A stretch of 64,000 nt of DNA from an uncultured Pelagibacteraceae bacterium (GCA_902540785.1 CACBOA010000002.1:1-64000), one strand, 5' to 3'. Counted from the first letter of the stretch, positions 20,828 through 32,579 are shown. The notes: generated by a model not told the origin, from the sequence alone. Numbers and translations are program-made.

Positions 20828-21421
20828 ATGAAAAAAATATTCTTGATAATACTTGGATTATTACTTTGTACTAATTCTTTTGCTCTTAAAGTTGGAAGTG
20901 AAAAAGAGGTAGTTGAGGCTTTAAAAACAGGCGGAAAAATTGTTTTTATAAGACACGCTTATGCCCCAAGAATTAATAACAAATTTGAACCTGATGATTT
21001 TTATAGCGGTTCTTTAAAGAAAAAAGATTGTTCTGTTCAAAGAGATTTAGATAGCAGAGGTTTAGCTCAAGCAAAATTAATTGGAGCTGTATTTAAAGAT
21101 AATAATATAGAAATAGATAAAGTATTAACCAGTATATATTGTAGATGTTTTAAGACTGCTGAAGAGATTTCAGGTGATTATGAAATTTCAAAAATGATTA
21201 TTTCAATAGGCAGAGGAAATGTCAGTAAAAAGAAAAAACAATTAAAAAAAATAAGAAATTATATTGAAAAGTGGGACAGTAATAAAAATCTAGTAATTGT
21301 TAGTCATTTTAATGTTATCAACCCCTTGTTTGAAAAAAGCTTACTATCTATTAGCTCAGGAGAAATTGTCGTTTCAGATAAAAATTTTAATATATTAGGT
21401 AATTGGAAAGTCCCTTATTAA
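20828..21421 (+). CDS. Exported histidine phosphatase family protein
   Basis: Signal peptide; FIRHAYAPR (RHG-like) motif, SIYCRCFKTAEE, VIVSHFNVI second His. Confidence 0.82.
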   Translation: MKKIFLIILGLLLCTNSFALKVGSEKEVVEALKTGGKIVFIRHAYAPRINNKFEPDDFYSGSLKKKDCSVQRDLDSRGLAQAKLIGAVFKDNNIEIDKVLTSIYCRCFKTAEEISGDYEISKMIISIGRGNVSKKKKQLKKIRNYIEKWDSNKNLVIVSHFNVINPLFEKSLLSISSGEIVVSDKNFNILGNWKVPY

Positions 21422-22695
21422 GCTCTAATCGTTGGTAAACAAAAGAAATCCGCTGTATCGATTTTAGAAGAATACTGTCTTCGCATATTCCACTTTTTAT
21501 GAACGCCTGCGCTTGCAACACTTAAAGTTGATCTTCCATATCGATGATTAGTATTATCAATTGATCTCATTAAACTATTTATTTTTTCATCTTTTTTAGA
21601 TGTAAATAAATTTGTTTTATCACTTGCATTCGACAATCCTGTCAGCATCACACCTGCTTTTTGATAACGACAGCCGCTCCTAAATATACTCTCAAGTATT
21701 GCAATTGCAGTTTTAACAGTCTCAAGACTATTGTTTGTTGCAATTGGAAAGTCGATAGTTTTTGAATTTGAATAATAACCATAATCTCTTTGAAATGGAC
21801 TGGTTCTGACAAATACTGTGATAGCCTTTGCAACCAAAGATTCTGATCTAATTTTCTCAGAAGCATTTAAACAATAATTAGCAACTGCTTCCTTTAATTC
21901 TTGAAAACTTTCTATTCTTTTACCAAATGATCTTGAAACGACACAACTCTTTCTTTTTGTTTGTGTAGTCTCTAAGTTAATACAAGGAACTCCTCTAAGT
22001 TCCATTGCAGTTCTTGAGCTTAAAACATTAGAACATTTTTTAATCCAAGTGTTAGACTTATTTTTAAGTTGTTTGGCATTATAGATGCCGTTCTTTTGAT
22101 AAAATTTTGTAAGTTGTCTACCAACACCCCATACATCATTAATTTCAATTTTTTCTAAAATTGGATCTAAATTTTCTATACCAATCAAACTCGTTACTCC
22201 TGATTGTTTTTTCTTTGCGATATGATTCGCAACTTTACTCAATGTTTTGGTTTTAGCGATACCGATACTTGTTGGAATACCTGTCCACTGTAGAACTGTT
22301 TCTCTAATTTCTCTTCCAACTTTTTCAACCTCAGAATCTGGAAAATTAGATAAATCTATAAATGCCTCGTCGATTGAATATACCTCTATTTCAGCATTAA
22401 ATCTTTTAAGAGTTCTCATTACTCTTCTAGATAAATCTCCATATAACGAATAATTTGACGAAAAAACTTCAACTTTATTTTTAACAATAATATCTTTTGC
22501 TTTAAAATAAGGTTCACCCATTTTAATTCCTAACGCTTTTGCTTCATTGGATCTAGAAATGATACAACCATCATTATTAGATAAAACAACCACAGGTTTT
22601 TTTCTTATTTTTGGATTAAATAATCTTTCACATGAAACATAGAAAGAATTACAATCAACTAAGCCTATTTTTTTAGTACGTTGAATGGATGACAT
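21418..22695 (-). CDS. umuC: Y-family DNA polymerase V catalytic subunit
   Basis: LVDCNSFYVSCERLFNPKIRKKPVVVLSNNDGCIISRSNEAKALGIKMG, YSIDEAF. Confidence 0.97.
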   Translation of the reverse strand: MSSIQRTKKIGLVDCNSFYVSCERLFNPKIRKKPVVVLSNNDGCIISRSNEAKALGIKMGEPYFKAKDIIVKNKVEVFSSNYSLYGDLSRRVMRTLKRFNAEIEVYSIDEAFIDLSNFPDSEVEKVGREIRETVLQWTGIPTSIGIAKTKTLSKVANHIAKKKQSGVTSLIGIENLDPILEKIEINDVWGVGRQLTKFYQKNGIYNAKQLKNKSNTWIKKCSNVLSSRTAMELRGVPCINLETTQTKRKSCVVSRSFGKRIESFQELKEAVANYCLNASEKIRSESLVAKAITVFVRTSPFQRDYGYYSNSKTIDFPIATNNSLETVKTAIAILESIFRSGCRYQKAGVMLTGLSNASDKTNLFTSKKDEKINSLMRSIDNTNHRYGRSTLSVASAGVHKKWNMRRQYSSKIDTADFFCLPTIRA

Positions 22696-23068
22696 AAGTC
22701 ACAACCCCCCAAATAAAAATATCTTCTTCTTCGTTAATTAAAATTCTGTCTGAAAAATTTTTAGATCCAGATGATAGAAATTTTTTATCTCTTTCTTGAA
22801 CTAAAGTTTTAACCACAAGCTCATCATGAACATTTGCAATAACGGTTGAAAAGTTTTTTGGTTTTAAACTTTTATCGACAACTAATAGATCTCCATCATT
22901 AATCCCAACATCCACCATAGATTTTCCTTGCACTCTAATAATGAAAGTGGCTGGAACGTTTTTGATTAAATGCATGTTCAAATCGATATCTTCTTCGATA
23001 TAATCAGTTGCAGGTGATGGGAAACCAGCACCGGCTTTATGCAGATAATAGGGAATAGTTAGTTTCAT
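22673..23068 (-). CDS. umuD: UmuD-like LexA/S24 peptidase-family protein
   Basis: AGAGFPSPATDYIEEDIDLN, QGKSMVDVGINDGDLLVVDK, VVKTL catalytic Lys; overlaps umuC. An upstream Met at 23098 is also possible. Confidence 0.94.
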   Translation of the reverse strand: MKLTIPYYLHKAGAGFPSPATDYIEEDIDLNMHLIKNVPATFIIRVQGKSMVDVGINDGDLLVVDKSLKPKNFSTVIANVHDELVVKTLVQERDKKFLSSGSKNFSDRILINEEEDIFIWGVVTYVIHSTY

Positions 23069-23139
23069 GTTCTTGTTTTGTTCTAATTTATAGCCCATTT
23101 ATACAATGCACGCAAGAGGTTGTATTTTGAGTCCGTAAT

Positions 23140-23174
23140 TGAATCAAAAGTGAATCAAAACGTGAACATCAAAA
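23140..23174. promoter_or_regulatory. Short tandem array TGAATCAAAA-g-TGAATCAAAA-cg-TGAACATCAAAA between umuD and the GFA gene
   Basis: Direct reading: two identical 10-mers at 11-nt spacing plus a variant third copy, in the divergent intergenic region. Confidence 0.4.
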
Positions 23175-23232
23175 CTATATTTTGTATGCTTGTGGATAAC
23201 TTCAACCAAGGATAGTTTAATTTTATATTAAA

Positions 23233-23595
23233 ATGAAAAAACTTGTTTGTCATTGTGGAGCTGTTGAAGCAGAAATAAATTTAGACGGAGATTTAGCTAA
23301 AGTAATAAAATGTAATTGTTCTATTTGTAAAAGAAAAGGTGCAATAATGTCGATGGTAAAAAATGAGGATTTTAAAATTACTAAAGGTGAAGATAAATTA
23401 AAACTCTATCAGTTCCATTCAAAAGTTGCTAAACATTACTTTTGTTCTGAGTGTGGAATTTATACTCATCATAATCCAAGAATTAATCCAGCTATGACAG
23501 GATTTAATGTTGGGTGTGTTGATGAGATAAATACTTTTGATATGAAAGATGTACCAGTAAACGATGGTCAAAATCATCCTTTAGATAAAAAATAA
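23233..23595 (+). CDS. GFA (glutathione-dependent formaldehyde-activating enzyme)-like domain protein
   Basis: CHCGAVEAEINL, CNCSICKRKGA, YFCSECGIYTHH zinc-binding pattern. Confidence 0.9.
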   Translation: MKKLVCHCGAVEAEINLDGDLAKVIKCNCSICKRKGAIMSMVKNEDFKITKGEDKLKLYQFHSKVAKHYFCSECGIYTHHNPRINPAMTGFNVGCVDEINTFDMKDVPVNDGQNHPLDKK

Positions 23596-23600
23596 TTTAC

Positions 23601-24530
23601 ATGGAACAATTCAGCTTATGCTTTGGTAAGGTAAAAAAAGATTGTTTAAAGTTTATTAAATCTCAAGAGACAAAAGCTGACAAATTTAAGAATAAAGAAA
23701 AAATGATTAAATTGTTCTTAATTCCATTATGTTTTTGGATAAGTAAAAAGGCTGAAAAGAAAAAACCTTATTTTGTAGGTTTAGCAGGGGGTCAAGGAAC
23801 AGGCAAAACTACAATTAGTTCTCTAATCAGAATTATTTTAACTAAATATTTTAAATTAAATGTTTTTAGAATTTCAATAGATGACTTTTATAAAACAAGA
23901 AAAGAACGTAAAAATTTATCAAAAAGAGTTCATTCCATGCTTTTAACAAGAGGAGTACCTGGAACCCATGATATTGATATGATGTTAAATTTCTTTAAAA
24001 AAGCAAAAAGCAATAAATTTAAAAGACTAAAATTACCAACATTTAATAAAGCCATAGATGACAGATTTAATAAAAAATACTGGTACGATTTAAAGGACAG
24101 ACCAGATGTAATTATATTTGAGGGATGGTGTGTTGGAGCGAAATCTGAAAAAAATAGCTCATTAAAGAAAACAATCAATTCAATGGAGAAGGCCAAGGAT
24201 CAAAAACAGATCTGGAGAAAATATGTTAACGACCAATTGAAATCAAAATATAAAAAATTATATTCCCAATTGAATTGTTTAATTTATTTAAAAGCAAAAA
24301 ATTTCAGCTTGTTACAAAAATGGAGATTAAAACAAGAGAGAAAACTTTGGGTAAAAAGTAAAGTAAAATCGAACTTAAAGATTATGAGTAGAGGGGATGT
24401 AATTAATTTTATGCAAACGTATCAAAGAATTACGCAAAACATGTTCAAGAATATGCCTAAATATGCATCAATTATATTCAATTTAAATAGTAACCATCAG
24501 ATCAAATCTGCATTATATAGAAACAAATGA
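23601..24530 (+). CDS. P-loop kinase, glycerate kinase / uridine-kinase-like
   Basis: GGQGTGKTT Walker A, SIDDFYKTRKERKNL, LLTRGVPGTHDIDM, IIFEGWCVG. Confidence 0.82.
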   Translation: MEQFSLCFGKVKKDCLKFIKSQETKADKFKNKEKMIKLFLIPLCFWISKKAEKKKPYFVGLAGGQGTGKTTISSLIRIILTKYFKLNVFRISIDDFYKTRKERKNLSKRVHSMLLTRGVPGTHDIDMMLNFFKKAKSNKFKRLKLPTFNKAIDDRFNKKYWYDLKDRPDVIIFEGWCVGAKSEKNSSLKKTINSMEKAKDQKQIWRKYVNDQLKSKYKKLYSQLNCLIYLKAKNFSLLQKWRLKQERKLWVKSKVKSNLKIMSRGDVINFMQTYQRITQNMFKNMPKYASIIFNLNSNHQIKSALYRNK

Positions 24531-25825
24531 AAAAATTTTTAATTATCATTCTTAGCAATCTATTCATAATTTCTAATTTAAGTGCTGAAACATTTACTGC
24601 AGCTCTAAAAAAAGCTTATAAAAATAATTCTGAATTAAATGCTGAAAGAGAAAATATCAGTATTTCAGAACAAGAGCTTAAAATCTCAATGAGTTCCTAT
24701 TTTCCAACAATTACTTTAGAGGGATCAAAAAGCCAAGATGAGACTGACAAATTAACAAATAGAAATGGGTCAAATGCTACAATTACTGATGTAGATACAG
24801 AAACTAAATCTATTTCAGTTACTCAAACATTATTTGATTTTGGCAGAGGTGCTGATTTGTCAAAAAGTAAAATTGGTATCAATTTAGCTAAAGCAAAACT
24901 TTTAAAAAAAGAGCAAGATATTTTATATAAAACTGTAGCAGCGTATACTGGATTAATTTCAGCAAATGAAAAATTAGAAATTAATAGAGCTAACGTTGAG
25001 CTTCTAAGCAGACAGGTTGAAACTGATAGAATTAGACTTGAAAGAGGTCAAATTAGTTTATCTGACGTTTCACAATCAGAGTCATCATTAGCTGGTGCTG
25101 AGGCAAGTTTTATTCAAGCACAAAGTGATCTTTTAACTAGCAAGTTGAATTATGAAAATATTATCGGACCTCTAGGTAATGCTCAGTCATTAGATAAAAG
25201 TTCAATAATTAGTTACCAAATACCAGGAAGTTTAAATTCAGCTATAGAACAATCTAAAAAAAGCAATCCAGATTTAATTATCGCTGAAATGGAATATGAA
25301 CAATCGAAAAAAGATACATCGATTGCAAGATCAGAATTAGCACCAACTGCTAAATTATCTTTAGAAAAGTCGTATTCAGACGACTTAAGTGCTACTTACG
25401 ATGAGAGAGATAAAGAAACTTTAAAAGCAACTGTTACTTGGCCATTTTATTCAGGTGGAAAAAATCTGGCATCATTAAATAAAAATAAGAATATAGAAAA
25501 TAGATCACGTTTAACTTTAGATAGTGAGATTAAACAAAATCAAACTAATGTAGCAAGCGCCTGGTCAAATTTTCAATCAAATAAAAGTTTGCTTAACTCT
25601 GTTCAATTGCAAGTAAGAGCAGCAGAAATTGCTAATGAAGGTATTGCAGCAGAATATAATAGTGGTTCTTCTGGTAGAACTACTCTTGAAGTTATTCAAT
25701 CTAACTCTCTTTTATTGAATGCTCAAATTTCCTTAGCCGACTCTGAGAGAAACTTTATTCTTTCTCAGTTTAATTTGCTTAAATCTATCGGTTTACTGAA
25801 TAGTGATTATCTAAAATTACGATAA
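24527..25825 (+). CDS. tolC: TolC-family outer membrane efflux protein
   Basis: Signal peptide; long coiled helices; SVTQTLFDFGRG and TVTWPFYSGGKN half-repeats. Confidence 0.92.
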   Translation: MKKFLIIILSNLFIISNLSAETFTAALKKAYKNNSELNAERENISISEQELKISMSSYFPTITLEGSKSQDETDKLTNRNGSNATITDVDTETKSISVTQTLFDFGRGADLSKSKIGINLAKAKLLKKEQDILYKTVAAYTGLISANEKLEINRANVELLSRQVETDRIRLERGQISLSDVSQSESSLAGAEASFIQAQSDLLTSKLNYENIIGPLGNAQSLDKSSIISYQIPGSLNSAIEQSKKSNPDLIIAEMEYEQSKKDTSIARSELAPTAKLSLEKSYSDDLSATYDERDKETLKATVTWPFYSGGKNLASLNKNKNIENRSRLTLDSEIKQNQTNVASAWSNFQSNKSLLNSVQLQVRAAEIANEGIAAEYNSGSSGRTTLEVIQSNSLLLNAQISLADSERNFILSQFNLLKSIGLLNSDYLKLR

Positions 25826-25870
25826 AAAGAGGCTTTTTAGGCTAAAATAAATAAATCTTGCTAATGAGAA

Positions 25871-25884
25871 CAAAATGTGTACAT
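25871..25884. promoter_or_regulatory. Candidate damage-response operator CAAAATGTGTACAT upstream of recA
   Basis: Near-identical to CAAAACGTGAACAT upstream of umuDC (23156..23169); GAAC-N7-GTAC resembles the alphaproteobacterial GAAC-N7-GAAC SOS box with one mismatch. Confidence 0.35.
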
Positions 25885-25931
25885 TTATTTTATGATTCGA
25901 GTGTTAAAAAACGTAAAAAAAAAGGCAAAAA

Positions 25932-27080
25932 ATGACTAAAAATAACTTAAAAGTAGTTAAATCTACTAAAAATCAAGAATTGGAAAATAAAGAGAAAAAT
26001 AAAGCTTTAGAAGCTGCAATTAGCCAAATCACAGATAATTTTGGAAAAGGTTCAGTAATGAAGCTTGGTGAAAAAAGAGCTATGGATATCGAGTCGGTAT
26101 CTACTGGATCTTTAAGTTTAGATTTAGCTTTAGGAATAGGTGGATTACCTAAAGGCAGAATTATTGAAGTTTACGGGCCAGAGTCTTCTGGAAAAACAAC
26201 ATTAGCATTACAAGTTGTTGCTGAAGCTCAAAAAGCAGGTGGAATTTGTGCATTCGTTGATGCAGAGCATGCTTTAGATCCAGTTTATGCAAAAAAATTA
26301 GGTGTAAATACTGAAGAGCTTTTAATCTCTCAACCAGATGCAGGTGAGCAAGCTTTAGAAATCGCTGATACGCTAGTAAAATCAGGCTCTATTTCAGTTA
26401 TCGTAATTGACTCTGTTGCAGCTTTAACTCCAAAAGCTGAAATTGAAGGGGAGATGGGAGACCATCATGTTGGTCTTCAATCAAGATTGATGAGTCAGGC
26501 TTTAAGAAAATTAACTGGTTCAATTTCAAATACAAACACAATGATGATTTTCATTAACCAAATTAGAATGAAAATTGGAGTTATGTTTGGAAGTCCAGAA
26601 ACAACATCAGGTGGAAATGCACTTAAGTTTTATTCGTCTGTAAGAATGGACATTAGAAGAATTGGTGCCATCAAAGATAAAGATGAAATTATTGGTAATA
26701 CTACAAGAGTAAAAGTAGTTAAGAACAAAGTTGCACCACCATTTAAAGTTGTTGAGTTTGACTTAATGTATGGCAAAGGAATTAGCAAAATGGGTGAGTT
26801 AGTCGACCTAGGTGCTAAAGCTGATATTATTGAAAAATCAGGAGCATGGTATGCTTATAAGGGTGAAAAGATAGGTCAAGGTAGAGAAAATGCAAAAACT
26901 TATCTTGCACAAAACCCTAATGTTGCTGCAGAAATAGAAATGGCAATTAGAGAAAAAGCTGGTGTGATTTCAAAGAAAATTGAGGGAAATCCACTAAGCC
27001 CTGAAAAAATTGAAAAGGAGAAGAAAGTAGCTGAAAATGAAGAGGCTGCAAAAGAGACTGCTCCTACTAAAAAGAACTAG
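25932..27080 (+). CDS. recA: Recombinase RecA
   Basis: [40 protein letters not shown]. Confidence 0.98.
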   Translation: MTKNNLKVVKSTKNQELENKEKNKALEAAISQITDNFGKGSVMKLGEKRAMDIESVSTGSLSLDLALGIGGLPKGRIIEVYGPESSGKTTLALQVVAEAQKAGGICAFVDAEHALDPVYAKKLGVNTEELLISQPDAGEQALEIADTLVKSGSISVIVIDSVAALTPKAEIEGEMGDHHVGLQSRLMSQALRKLTGSISNTNTMMIFINQIRMKIGVMFGSPETTSGGNALKFYSSVRMDIRRIGAIKDKDEIIGNTTRVKVVKNKVAPPFKVVEFDLMYGKGISKMGELVDLGAKADIIEKSGAWYAYKGEKIGQGRENAKTYLAQNPNVAAEIEMAIREKAGVISKKIEGNPLSPEKIEKEKKVAENEEAAKETAPTKKN

Positions 27081-27104
27081 AATTAAAGGTCATCTTTAAA
27101 TTAT

Positions 27105-27129
27105 AAAGGCGCTTATTATAAGCGCCTTT
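27105..27129. terminator. Hairpin AAAGGCGCTTATTATAAGCGCCTTT downstream of recA
   Basis: Long GC-containing inverted repeat between recA and alaS; T-tract is short and C-interrupted. Confidence 0.8.
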
Positions 27130-27180
27130 CCCCCTTCATCCCTAACTAGACATAAAACAAAAAAGCTGTATTTTAAAAAT

Positions 27181-29847
27181 ATGGCAGATAAATCATTAAA
27201 TGAAATAAGAAGCACATTCTTAAAATACTTTGAAAAAAATGATCATAAGATAGTTGAGTCTAGCAATTTAGTGCCAAATAATGATCCAACACTAATGTTC
27301 GCTAATTCTGGAATGGTGCAATTCAAAAATGTATTTACTGGTTTAGAGAAAAGAGATTATCAAAGAGCAACTACTTCTCAAAAATGCGTAAGGGCAGGTG
27401 GTAAACATAATGATTTAGAAAATGTTGGTTATACCCCAAGACACCATACTTTTTTTGAAATGTTAGGAAATTTTTCTTTTGGAGATTATTTCAAAGAAAG
27501 AGGAATAGAACTAGCGTGGAATTTAATCACTAAAGACTTTGGACTTGATAAAAATAGGCTTTATGTAACTGTTTTTCATGAAGATGATGAGGCTTTTAAT
27601 TTTTGGAAGAAAATTGCAGGTTTTAGTGATGATAGAATAATTAGAATTGCAACATCAGATAATTTTTGGTCGATGGGTGAAACTGGTCCATGTGGTCCTT
27701 GCTCAGAAATATTTTATGATCATGGTGATCATTTAAAAGGAGGATTGCCAGGAACCAAAGATCAAGATGGTGATCGTTTTATAGAAATTTGGAACTTAGT
27801 CTTTATGCAGTATGAGCAAGTCTCAAAAGATAAAAGAATAGATTTACCAAAACCATCTGTCGATACAGGAATGGGATTAGAGAGAATTGCAGCTCTTTTA
27901 CAAGGCACACACGATAATTATCAAACTGATCATTTTAAGAAATTAATAAGCTCAATATCTGAAGTAACAAAAGTCAAACAAGAAGATAAAAATATATCAA
28001 GTTTTAGAGTAATTGCTGATCACTTAAGAGCAAGCTCATTTCTTTTAGCTGAAGGTGTTTTGCCCTCAAATGAAGGTCGTGGATATGTTCTTAGAAGAAT
28101 AATGAGAAGAGGTATGAGACACTCTCATTTATTAGGATCTAAAGAACCAATATTTTTCAAAATTTTTGAGGCTTTAAAAAATGAAATGTCAGGAAATTAT
28201 CCAGAATTAGAAAGATCAGAGTCATTAATTCGAGAAACATTAAAAATGGAGGAGGAAAAATTTCTAGTTTTACTTGATAGAGGAATTAAAATTTTAAACG
28301 ATGAAATTTCAAAAATAGATAAAGTCTTACCAGGAGATGTAGCGTTCAAATTATATGACACTTACGGTTTCCCATTAGATCTTACTGAAGATATTTTAAA
28401 AAATAAATCATTAACAGTTGATCATAAAAAATTTGATCAACTAATGAATAATAGCAAAGAACTTGCTAAAAAAAATTGGAAAGGTTCAGGTGATAGTTCA
28501 GAAGAAGCAATTTGGTTCTCAATCAAAGATAAAATTGGTCCAACTGAATTTTTAGGTTACGAGTCTAATCAATCAGAGGGGGTTATATTAAATTTGATTA
28601 AGGAAAATAGCGAAGTGAGATCATTATCCACTGGTGAAGAAGGAATGATAATAACAAATCAAACTCCTTTTTATGGTGAGTCCGGTGGACAACTTGGAGA
28701 CAAAGGCACAATAGTTTCAGGAAACTCAGTTTTTGAGGTTGAGGATACACAGAAGAAACTTGGTAATTTATTTGTTCATTATGGTTCGTTAAAAACAGGC
28801 TCAATAAAAGTGGGTGATACTGTTGAATTAAAAATTGATATTGTAAGAAGAGCAAATTTAAAAGCTTATCATTCAGCAACGCATCTTCTTCATGAGTCTT
28901 TAAGACGAACACTTGGAAAACATGTTATGCAAAAAGGTTCACTTGTTGCACCTGATCGTTTGAGATTTGATTTTAGTCATATGAAACCAATTACAAATGA
29001 AGAGCTAGAAACAATTGATAAATTGGTAAATGAATATGTGAAAAATAATACTGAGGTAACGACTAGAATTATGACACCAAAAGCAGCTATTGAAAAAGGT
29101 GCTCTAGCATTTTTTGGAGAAAAGTATGGTGAGGAAGTAAGGGTGGTATCTATGGGTAAAGAAAAAGAAGCATATTTTTCAACAGAATTATGCGGCGGAA
29201 CCCACGTTAAAAACACTGGTGATATTGGAAAATTTAAAACTGTAAGTCAGTCCTCTATAGCAGCAGGTGTTAGAAGAGTAGAAGCATTAAGAGATAAACA
29301 ATTAGATGAATATATAAAGAATAAAGAAAAGGCATCAACACTTTCAATTCAGAAAGATGAGGAGACAATTAAAGAATTATCATCTCAAATAATAAAACTT
29401 GGTGGCAAGCCAAATATAGAAAGCAAAGATCTTAAGGAACTTATAAAAAATCTTACAAGACAACTTGAACAACTTAATGTGAACTCAGTTCTAAAAGACA
29501 AAACAAAAAATATTATTAATGATCAAAAAATTAAAGATATAAAAGTAAGATTTCAAAAAGTTATTGATCTACCACCTAAAGATTTAAGAAAACTTGTTGA
29601 TAATGGAAAAAAAGAATTAGGTGATGGCATTATAATTGTATTTGCTACTAATGAGGATAAAGTTGGACTAGCTGTAGGTATAACAGAAAAATTAGTTGAT
29701 AAATATGATGCAGTTCAATTTGCTAAATTAGGTTCGGAGACTGTTGGTGGCAAAGGTGGAGGTGGCAGAAAAGATTTTGCACAAGCTGGTGGTCAGGATC
29801 AAAGTAAAATTGATGAAGCTTTTGAAAAGATAAAGTCTTTAATTTAA
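27181..29847 (+). CDS. alaS: Alanyl-tRNA synthetase
   Basis: [43 protein letters not shown]. Confidence 0.98.
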   Translation: MADKSLNEIRSTFLKYFEKNDHKIVESSNLVPNNDPTLMFANSGMVQFKNVFTGLEKRDYQRATTSQKCVRAGGKHNDLENVGYTPRHHTFFEMLGNFSFGDYFKERGIELAWNLITKDFGLDKNRLYVTVFHEDDEAFNFWKKIAGFSDDRIIRIATSDNFWSMGETGPCGPCSEIFYDHGDHLKGGLPGTKDQDGDRFIEIWNLVFMQYEQVSKDKRIDLPKPSVDTGMGLERIAALLQGTHDNYQTDHFKKLISSISEVTKVKQEDKNISSFRVIADHLRASSFLLAEGVLPSNEGRGYVLRRIMRRGMRHSHLLGSKEPIFFKIFEALKNEMSGNYPELERSESLIRETLKMEEEKFLVLLDRGIKILNDEISKIDKVLPGDVAFKLYDTYGFPLDLTEDILKNKSLTVDHKKFDQLMNNSKELAKKNWKGSGDSSEEAIWFSIKDKIGPTEFLGYESNQSEGVILNLIKENSEVRSLSTGEEGMIITNQTPFYGESGGQLGDKGTIVSGNSVFEVEDTQKKLGNLFVHYGSLKTGSIKVGDTVELKIDIVRRANLKAYHSATHLLHESLRRTLGKHVMQKGSLVAPDRLRFDFSHMKPITNEELETIDKLVNEYVKNNTEVTTRIMTPKAAIEKGALAFFGEKYGEEVRVVSMGKEKEAYFSTELCGGTHVKNTGDIGKFKTVSQSSIAAGVRRVEALRDKQLDEYIKNKEKASTLSIQKDEETIKELSSQIIKLGGKPNIESKDLKELIKNLTRQLEQLNVNSVLKDKTKNIINDQKIKDIKVRFQKVIDLPPKDLRKLVDNGKKELGDGIIIVFATNEDKVGLAVGITEKLVDKYDAVQFAKLGSETVGGKGGGGRKDFAQAGGQDQSKIDEAFEKIKSLI

Positions 29848-31053
29848 TCTTTTTTTCAAATTACTATCAATTACATCCAAGAACTGATTAGTAGTCAAAT
29901 ACTTACTTGATGGTCCTATTAATATTGCAAGATCTTTAGTCATCGAACCATTTTCAACACATTCGACACAAACCTTCTCGATAGTGTTAGCAAAATTTAT
30001 AAGTTCATCATTTCCATCTAATTTACCCCGATGAGCTAAGCCCCTAGTCCACGCAAATATAGATGCAATAGGGTTTGTGGATGTTTCTTTCCCCTGTTGA
30101 TGCATACGATAATGTCTAGTGACAGTGCCATGAGCCGCTTCGGCCTCCATTACTTTACCATCTGGAGTTAGTAATGTACTAGTCATTAGGCCTAAAGAAC
30201 CATAGCCTTGAGCCATTGTATCAGATTGTACATCACCATCATAGTTTTTACATGCCCAGATATATTTACCACTCCATTTCATTGCACATGCAACCATGTC
30301 ATCAATTAATCTGTGTTCGTATGTAATTTTAGCATCATCAAATTGTTTCTTAAATTCCTTATTGAATACTTCCTCAAAAATATCTTTAAACCTTCCATCA
30401 TACTTTTTTAGGATTGTATTTTTAGTTGATAAATATACTGGCCATTTTTTTATCAATCCATAGCTGAAACAAGATCTAGCAAAATCCTCAATCGATTTAT
30501 CTAAATTATACATTGAAAGAGCAACTCCTGGACCTGTAAAATTAAATACCTCATATTTGATTTTATCTTTGCCATCTTCAGAAGTCCATTTTACTTCCAT
30601 TTTACCTTTGCCCGGTACTTTAAAATCTGTAGCTCTATATTGATCTCCAAAAGCGTGTCTTCCAATAATTACAGGATCAGTCCAAGATGGAACAAGTTTT
30701 GGAATGTTTGAACAAATAATTGGCTCTCTAAAAACTGTGCCTCCAATAATATTTCTAATGGTACCGTTTGGAGATCTCCACATTTTTTTTAATTTGAATT
30801 CTTCTACGCGAGCTTCATCAGGAGTGATTGTTGCACACTTAATTCCTACACCAACTTTTTTAATTGCATTTGCTGCATCAATAGTTATTTGATCATCTGA
30901 ATTGTCTCTGCTTTTCATACCGAGATCGTAATAATCAATACCTAAATCTATGTAGGGAAGAATTAATTTATTTTTGATAAATTCCCAGATTATTCTGGTC
31001 ATTTCATCACCATCTAACTCTACAACAGGGTTTTTTACCTTTATTTTGCTCAC
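29839..31053 (-). CDS. icd: NADP-dependent isocitrate dehydrogenase (eukaryote-like/homodimeric type)
   Basis: [61 protein letters not shown]. Confidence 0.97.
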   Translation of the reverse strand: MSKIKVKNPVVELDGDEMTRIIWEFIKNKLILPYIDLGIDYYDLGMKSRDNSDDQITIDAANAIKKVGVGIKCATITPDEARVEEFKLKKMWRSPNGTIRNIIGGTVFREPIICSNIPKLVPSWTDPVIIGRHAFGDQYRATDFKVPGKGKMEVKWTSEDGKDKIKYEVFNFTGPGVALSMYNLDKSIEDFARSCFSYGLIKKWPVYLSTKNTILKKYDGRFKDIFEEVFNKEFKKQFDDAKITYEHRLIDDMVACAMKWSGKYIWACKNYDGDVQSDTMAQGYGSLGLMTSTLLTPDGKVMEAEAAHGTVTRHYRMHQQGKETSTNPIASIFAWTRGLAHRGKLDGNDELINFANTIEKVCVECVENGSMTKDLAILIGPSSKYLTTNQFLDVIDSNLKKRLN

Positions 31054-31122
31054 TTTATTTAACTATCTTAATAATTGAATTTCGCAATTTTATATACATA
31101 TTAATGAAAAATTATCAAATAG

Positions 31123-31776
31123 ATGAATATGTTTAGCAAGATATTTCCAAAAATTCACGCTGAAGGGTATAAATTCCTAGTTATTGCAGGAATTATAACT
31201 ATCATTTTTTATATTTTTAGCAGCTTCTTAGGTTTGCTTGGTTTAGTTCTAACTATTTGGGTTTACTATTTTTTTAGAGATCCAGATAGAATTATTATTA
31301 ATGATGACAATTATCTTGTAAGTCCCGCAGACGGAGAGGTGATTAAGGTTGAAGAGGTAGATGGCCCAAAAGAACTTGGGTTAGAAAATAAAAAGTTCAA
31401 AAAAATTAGTATATTCATGAATGTATTTGATTGTCATGTAAATAGAACTCCATGTAGTGGAAAAATTGAAGAAATTTTATATAAACCAGGAAAATTTGTT
31501 AATGCATCTTTAGATAAAGCAAGCGAAGACAATGAAAGAAATTATTACAAAATCAAAGATAGTCACGGTAATGTTATCGTTGTTGTTCAAATAGCAGGAT
31601 TAGTTGCAAGGAGAATTGTTTGTGAGTCGAGCAAGGATCAAGATTTAAAACAAGGTGATAGAATCGGAATGATAAGATTTGGAAGTAGAGCAGATGTATA
31701 CTATGAAAATTATGAACCTCTTGTTCAAATTGGTCAAACTTCTATAGCTGGAGAAACATTACTAGCTAAAAAATAA
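31123..31776 (+). CDS. psd: Phosphatidylserine decarboxylase-related protein
   Basis: YFFRDPDR, SPADGEVI, FDCHVNRTPCSG, RFGSRADVYY (terminal GS processing site). Confidence 0.94.
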   Translation: MNMFSKIFPKIHAEGYKFLVIAGIITIIFYIFSSFLGLLGLVLTIWVYYFFRDPDRIIINDDNYLVSPADGEVIKVEEVDGPKELGLENKKFKKISIFMNVFDCHVNRTPCSGKIEEILYKPGKFVNASLDKASEDNERNYYKIKDSHGNVIVVVQIAGLVARRIVCESSKDQDLKQGDRIGMIRFGSRADVYYENYEPLVQIGQTSIAGETLLAKK

Positions 31777-32579
31777 TGGAACCACAAAAAAAAAAATTTA
31801 AAATCGTAAGTGATAAAAAAAGTGCGAGAGTGATCTTGCCAAACATGTTGACTTTAATAGGAGTTTGCATTGGATTAACATCTATAAGGTTTGCATTAGA
31901 TGGAAGATTTGAATTAGCTATCGTAGCAATTATTATCGCAGCTTTAATTGATGGCTTAGACGGAAGAATTGCTAGATTAATTAAGGGAACATCAAAAGTT
32001 GGTAAAGAATTAGACTCTTTAACAGATATGATAAGTTTCGGAGTTGCACCTGCGTTTATTATGTTTTTTTGGAAATTAAATACACTTGGAAAATTTGGTT
32101 GGTTATTATGTTTAATATATGTAATTTGTGTTGCTTTAAGGCTTGCACGATTTAACGTTAATTCAATTAGTGAGCCTTCGTGGAGAGATAATTTTTTTGA
32201 GGGTGTACCATCTCCAGCTGGGGGAATTTTAGTGCTTACACCTTTAATTATAAGTTTAAGCGGATTTGAATTGTACAAATTAAATTATGACATAGTCACA
32301 CCGTTCTTTTTTATAATAACCTCTTTTCTATTGATAAGTAAATTTCCAACTTATTCTTTTAAAAAAATAGTTATTCCAAGAAGAACAACTATATTTCTAT
32401 TATTTGGTATTGTTCTATTTTTTGGCTTATTACTTATATACACATTTAATGTAATTGCATTAAGTGCTGTCATTTATGTATTATTGTTGCCTATAAGTTT
32501 TCTTCATTATCAAAAAATTAAAAAGCAACATGAAAATGACAGAATTCAAGATGAAGATGATCTTGAAGATATACTTTAA
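31776..32579 (+). CDS. pssA: CDP-diacylglycerol-serine O-phosphatidyltransferase
   Basis: DGLDGRIARLIKGTSKVGKELDSLTDMISFG CDP-alcohol phosphotransferase motif; overlaps psd. Confidence 0.95.
   Translation: MEPQKKKFKIVSDKKSARVILPNMLTLIGVCIGLTSIRFALDGRFELAIVAIIIAALIDGLDGRIARLIKGTSKVGKELDSLTDMISFGVAPAFIMFFWKLNTLGKFGWLLCLIYVICVALRLARFNVNSISEPSWRDNFFEGVPSPAGGILVLTPLIISLSGFELYKLNYDIVTPFFFIITSFLLISKFPTYSFKKIVIPRRTTIFLLFGIVLFFGLLLIYTFNVIALSAVIYVLLLPISFLHYQKIKKQHENDRIQDEDDLEDIL

Noticed and set aside
28598-29216. Two antisense ORFs inside alaS
   Set aside because: alaS is unambiguous; antisense frames are compositional by-products.
31766-32278. 170-aa antisense ORF opposite pssA
   Set aside because: Mirror of pssA coding frame; no recognisable domain; pssA has clear catalytic motif.
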